The notes under the pieces are model-generated. The model searched no databases. It saw only the letters and a program-made list of their open reading frames with translations, and was not told the origin of the DNA. A stretch of DNA of 64,000 bases from Paraburkholderia largidicola (GTDB taxonomy: Bacteria > Pseudomonadota > Gammaproteobacteria > Burkholderiales > Burkholderiaceae). The DNA lies in NCBI RefSeq assembly GCF_013426895.1, contig NZ_AP023174.1:1302001-1366000 (forward strand), written 5' to 3'. The translations under genes were made by a program, and so were the position numbers. Below are positions 60,953 through 64,000 of the stretch, piece after piece; the stretch's first letter is position 1; every line of letters begins with the position of its first letter.

Positions 60953-61365
60953 AACGTAGTTGGGCTGTGCGGCGCGTCACTCGACGGCGCGTCGTGCGGT
61001 GAATGCAGGCCGGCTTTGCCGGCCGCACTTTTTTGATGGCGTCCCGATCCCGATCGGGAACGAGCGCGGAAGAAGCGAGCCGCCCCACATCATCGGGACC
61101 GCCGGTCGGGCTGCACAGGCGGTCATCCAGCACGTGTCGCGCTATCACGCGCGATCCAGGTGGCGGCGATCGGGTCGCACGCGCCGCTTGATGGACCCAC
61201 GCAGGCAGCCAACCTGAAATCCTTTCGCATGCGCAAGCTCCGCGTGTTCGAAATGGGTCAAATTCGTGATAATTTTCGTCAAACGCAGCCGTGCAACGGC
61301 CGCATGGCGTTGCCAGCGCGGCAGGTCGACCGTTCGATCCCGCGCCTCACTGTGAACAATATCTG
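60953..61365. other. Non-coding gap between bamB and der
   Basis: 413 bases. It holds a terminator-like hairpin (61004-61036) and the palindrome TCCCGATCGGGA near 61050. The rest has no gene, repeat or clear promoter that I can support. The frame open from 61291 belongs to der. Confidence 0.5.
61004..61036 (+). terminator. Probable terminator after bamB
   Basis: TGCAGGCCGGC-TTT-GCCGGCCGCA with one bulged base, followed by C and six T. It lies about 50 bases after the bamB stop. Confidence 0.75.
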
Positions 61366-62706
61366 ATGAAACCCGTTATTGCCCTCGTCGGGCGCCCCAA
61401 TGTGGGGAAATCCACGCTGTTCAACCGGCTCACGCGTTCGCGCGATGCGCTGGTCGCCGATTTGCCCGGCCTCACACGCGACCGTCACTACGGTGAAGGC
61501 CGCGTCGGCGGCGAGCGTCCGTATCTCGTCGTCGACACGGGTGGTTTCGAACCCGTCGCGAAGGACGGCATTCTGTACGAGATGGCTCGCCAGACGCGCC
61601 AGGCCGTCGAAGAGTCGGACATCATCGTGTTCATCGTCGATGGACGCAATGGGCTCGCGCCGCAGGACAAGTCGATCGCCGACTATCTGCGCAAGACGGG
61701 CCGGCCGATTTTCCTCGTCGTCAACAAGGCCGAGGGGATGAAATACTCGTCGGTGGCCGCCGACTTCTACGAACTGGGCCTCGGCGACCCGCGCGCGATT
61801 TCGGCTGCGCACGGCGACGGCGTCACGGAAATGATCAACGAGGCCCTCGACGCCGCGTACGCCGGCCAACCGGAAGAGAGCGACGAAGAGAAGGCGCAGC
61901 ATGGCGTCAAGATTGCCATCGTCGGGCGTCCGAACGTCGGCAAGTCGACGCTCGTCAATACGCTGATCGGCGAAGACCGCGTGATCGCGTTCGACATGCC
62001 CGGCACGACGCGCGACTCGATCTACGTCGACTTCGAACGGCAAGGCAAGAAGTACACGCTGATCGACACGGCAGGCCTGCGCAAACGCGGTAAGGTGTTC
62101 GAGGCGATCGAAAAATTCTCGGTCGTGAAGACGCTTCAGTCGATTTCCGACGCCAACGTTGTGATTCTTCTGCTCGACGCGCGCCAGGACATTTCGGAGC
62201 AGGACGCGCACATTGCGGGCTTCGTGGTCGAGCAGGGCCGGGCGCTCGTGGTTGGTGTGAACAAATGGGACGGGCTCGATCCGCATGTGCGTGAGCGCAC
62301 CAAGGTGGATCTTCAGCGCAAGCTAAAATTCCTCGAGTTCGCTAAGTTCCACTTCATTTCTGCAGCAGAAAAGACGGGCATCGGCCCGCTGATGCGCTCC
62401 GTCGACGACGCCTACAAGGCTGCGATGACGAAGCTGCCGACGCCGAAGCTCACGCGCGCGCTGATCGAAGCCGTCGAGTTCCAGCAGCCGCGCCGTCGCG
62501 GTCCCGTGCGTCCAAAACTGCGCTACGCGCACCAAGGGGGACAAAATCCGCCGATCATCGTGATTCACGGCAACGCGCTCGACGCCGTCACCGACACGTA
62601 CAAGCGCTACCTTGAAAACCGCTTCCGGGAAACTTTCTCGCTGACGGGCACTCCATTGCGGATAGAGTTTCGATCAACGACGAATCCGTACGCGGACAAG
62701 GGCTGA
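61366..62706 (+). CDS. der: Ribosome biogenesis GTPase Der
   Basis: A 446-residue protein with two tandem GTPase domains needed for 50S maturation. The first P-loop is GRPNVGKST (9-17) with NKAEG; the second is GRPNVGKST near residue 187 with NKWDG. A KH-like C-terminal domain follows. The start [11 protein letters not shown] excludes 25 residues of upstream open frame. Confidence 0.97.
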   Translation: MKPVIALVGRPNVGKSTLFNRLTRSRDALVADLPGLTRDRHYGEGRVGGERPYLVVDTGGFEPVAKDGILYEMARQTRQAVEESDIIVFIVDGRNGLAPQDKSIADYLRKTGRPIFLVVNKAEGMKYSSVAADFYELGLGDPRAISAAHGDGVTEMINEALDAAYAGQPEESDEEKAQHGVKIAIVGRPNVGKSTLVNTLIGEDRVIAFDMPGTTRDSIYVDFERQGKKYTLIDTAGLRKRGKVFEAIEKFSVVKTLQSISDANVVILLLDARQDISEQDAHIAGFVVEQGRALVVGVNKWDGLDPHVRERTKVDLQRKLKFLEFAKFHFISAAEKTGIGPLMRSVDDAYKAAMTKLPTPKLTRALIEAVEFQQPRRRGPVRPKLRYAHQGGQNPPIIVIHGNALDAVTDTYKRYLENRFRETFSLTGTPLRIEFRSTTNPYADKG

Positions 62707-62773
62707 TACAGACCTGAAACGCAGGCCGATTCCAGGCTTGAAATCCGGCCTGAAACCCGCATGTACATTGGGT

Positions 62774-62791
62774 CCTGGCCGAACGGCCAGG
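62774..62791. other. Hairpin between der and hfq
   Basis: CCTGGCC-GAAC-GGCCAGG is a perfect stem without a T-run. It may stabilise the der mRNA end. Confidence 0.5.
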
Positions 62792-62896
62792 CAAAGCGCT
62801 GGTCAATAAAAATCGGCTATAGTGTAGCGATTGACGGCGGATTTCTTTTTCTTCGCCGGCAATAAAGTCAACCTGCAAAAAAACACGGAGTTTGCT

Positions 62897-63133
62897 ATGA
62901 GCAACAAAGGGCAATTGTTACAAGACCCGTTTTTGAACGCACTGCGTAAAGAGCACGTGCCGGTCTCGATCTATCTGGTCAACGGCATCAAGCTTCAAGG
63001 GAACATTGAATCGTTCGACCAGTACGTCGTGTTGCTCCGGAATACGGTAACCCAGATGGTCTACAAGCACGCTATCTCGACTGTCGTGCCTGCCCGTCCG
63101 GTGAATTTCCACCCGGATTCCGAATCATCCTAA
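62897..63133 (+). CDS. hfq: RNA chaperone Hfq
   Basis: A 78-residue Sm-like hexameric protein that pairs small RNAs with mRNAs. The Sm1 region ([22 protein letters not shown]) and Sm2 motif (YKHAIS) are complete, and the start [14 protein letters not shown] is typical. The C-terminal tail is very short, as in beta-proteobacteria. CGGAG precedes the ATG; TATAGT at 62818-62823 may be its -10. Confidence 0.97.
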   Translation: MSNKGQLLQDPFLNALRKEHVPVSIYLVNGIKLQGNIESFDQYVVLLRNTVTQMVYKHAISTVVPARPVNFHPDSESS

Positions 63134-63191
63134 CCTCTCGTCGCGGCCGGTCGAGCGTCGTCCGCAGGCGACACAGCCCGGCCGCTTCATT

Positions 63192-64000
63192 TTGACATCC
63201 ACCAATTTGATCAACGCAGCGCTTGTCGGCATCGACTTCGGTAAGATCGATTTCGAAGCCAGTCTCGAAGAACTCAGCCTGCTCGCGCAAAGCGCGGGTG
63301 CCCATCCAGCTGTCACCCTCACCGGTCGCCGTTCCAGTCCCGATGCCGCCATGTTCGTCGGCAGCGGCAAGGCCGAGGAGTTGCGCCTCGCGTGCGAGGC
63401 GAACGACATCGACATCGTCATCTTCAACCACGCACTTGCGCCGGCGCAGCAGCGCAATCTTGAGCGTACGCTTAACAGACGTGTCGTCGACCGAACCAGC
63501 CTGATCCTCGATATCTTCGCGCAACGCGCGCGCAGTCACGAAGGCAAGCTGCAAGTCGAGCTCGCACAATTGCAATATCTCGCTACGCGCCTCATTCGCG
63601 CGTGGACCCACCTTGAGCGGCAAAAGGGCGGTATCGGCCTGCGCGGCCCGGGTGAAACGCAGCTCGAAACCGACCGCCGGCTGATCGGCGAGCGCATCAA
63701 GATGCTCAAGGGACGGCTCGAGAAGCTGCGCCGCCAGCACGGCACACAGCGCCGCGCGCGGGCGCGCAACCGTACGATGTCGGTGTCGCTGGTCGGCTAT
63801 ACGAACGCGGGCAAGTCAACGCTGTTCAACGCGCTGACCAAGGCGCAGGCCTACGCCGCGGACCAGCTGTTCGCCACGCTCGACACCACTTCCCGCCGCG
63901 TGTATCTCGGCGACGAGGTCGGGCAGATTGTCGTCTCGGACACCGTAGGATTCATCCGTGAGTTGCCTCACCAACTGGTGGCCGCTTTCCGCGCCACACT
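63192..64000 (+). CDS. hflX: Ribosome-splitting GTPase HflX, 5' part
   Basis: The first 269 codons of HflX, cut by the window end. The N-terminal nucleotide-binding part (GRRSSPDAAMFVGSGKAEEL) and the glycine-rich linker (GGIGLRGPGETQLETDRR) precede the GTPase P-loop (VGYTNAGKSTLFN) and the DTVGFIRELPHQLV switch. The apparent start is TTG at 63192 (TSTNLINAALVGIDFG follows), and I see no strong ribosome site. The hfq-hflX pairing is widely conserved. HflX rescues stalled or heat-damaged ribosomes. Confidence 0.93.
   Translation, partial: MTSTNLINAALVGIDFGKIDFEASLEELSLLAQSAGAHPAVTLTGRRSSPDAAMFVGSGKAEELRLACEANDIDIVIFNHALAPAQQRNLERTLNRRVVDRTSLILDIFAQRARSHEGKLQVELAQLQYLATRLIRAWTHLERQKGGIGLRGPGETQLETDRRLIGERIKMLKGRLEKLRRQHGTQRRARARNRTMSVSLVGYTNAGKSTLFNALTKAQAYAADQLFATLDTTSRRVYLGDEVGQIVVSDTVGFIRELPHQLVAAFRAT

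Overview
The window is high-GC chromosomal DNA of a Burkholderia-type beta-proteobacterium, most likely Paraburkholderia or a close relative. The evidence is gene order (aceE-aceF-lpdA; iscRSUA-hscBA-fdx-iscX; recJ-prfB-lysS; pyrG-kdsA-eno-ftsB; ndk-rlmN-rodZ-ispG-hisS-yfgM-bamB-der-hfq-hflX) and the protein sequences themselves. Almost all of it is core genome. I see no rRNA, tRNA, CRISPR, prophage or plasmid genes. One insertion sequence and several copies of an intergenic hairpin repeat are the only mobile or repetitive DNA.

Layout. 1-5555: pyruvate dehydrogenase complex (aceE 3' part, aceF, and an lpdA carrying two lipoyl domains). 5644-7600: a long inverted-dimer repeat element split by an IS481-family element. 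7841-8425: phasin with a promoter flanked by two palindromic sites. 9199-10374: PBP7-type peptidase. 10442-13651: IclR regulator divergent from a lutA-lutB lactate oxidation pair. 13745-15411: two small envelope proteins and a low-molecular-weight tyrosine phosphatase. 15522-21613: complete isc iron-sulfur operon with two IscR-type sites over its promoter. 21723-22505: glycine-zipper protein. 22871-29339: leftward lysS, prfB (programmed +1 frameshift), recJ and a conserved unknown, with a second inverted-dimer element between prfB and recJ. 29684-35963: lolCD, tatD, comEC and a hydrolase. 36215-40736: pyrG, kdsA, eno, ftsB. 40865-44970: lipoprotein, hslO, gamma-carbonic anhydrase, DUF455 protein and hydrolase. 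45055-52145: a rightward run through trpS, dapA, bamC and an MBL-fold hydrolase. 52237-52935: BI-1 family protein. 53248-64000: ndk to hflX (hflX cut by the window end).

The genes mainly serve central metabolism (PDH, enolase, PHB granules), Fe-S assembly, translation, and outer-membrane biogenesis (Lol, BamB, BamC, KDO). Intergenic DNA is short, and rho-independent hairpins separate converging or successive units.

The least explained DNA is a repeat family built from ordered hairpins. It occurs as one solo hairpin inside the PDH cluster and as two full inverted dimers of about 670 bp with four arms of about 290 bp. One dimer has been hit by the IS481 element exactly at the loop of a perfect hairpin. 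No gene in the window obviously mobilises this family.
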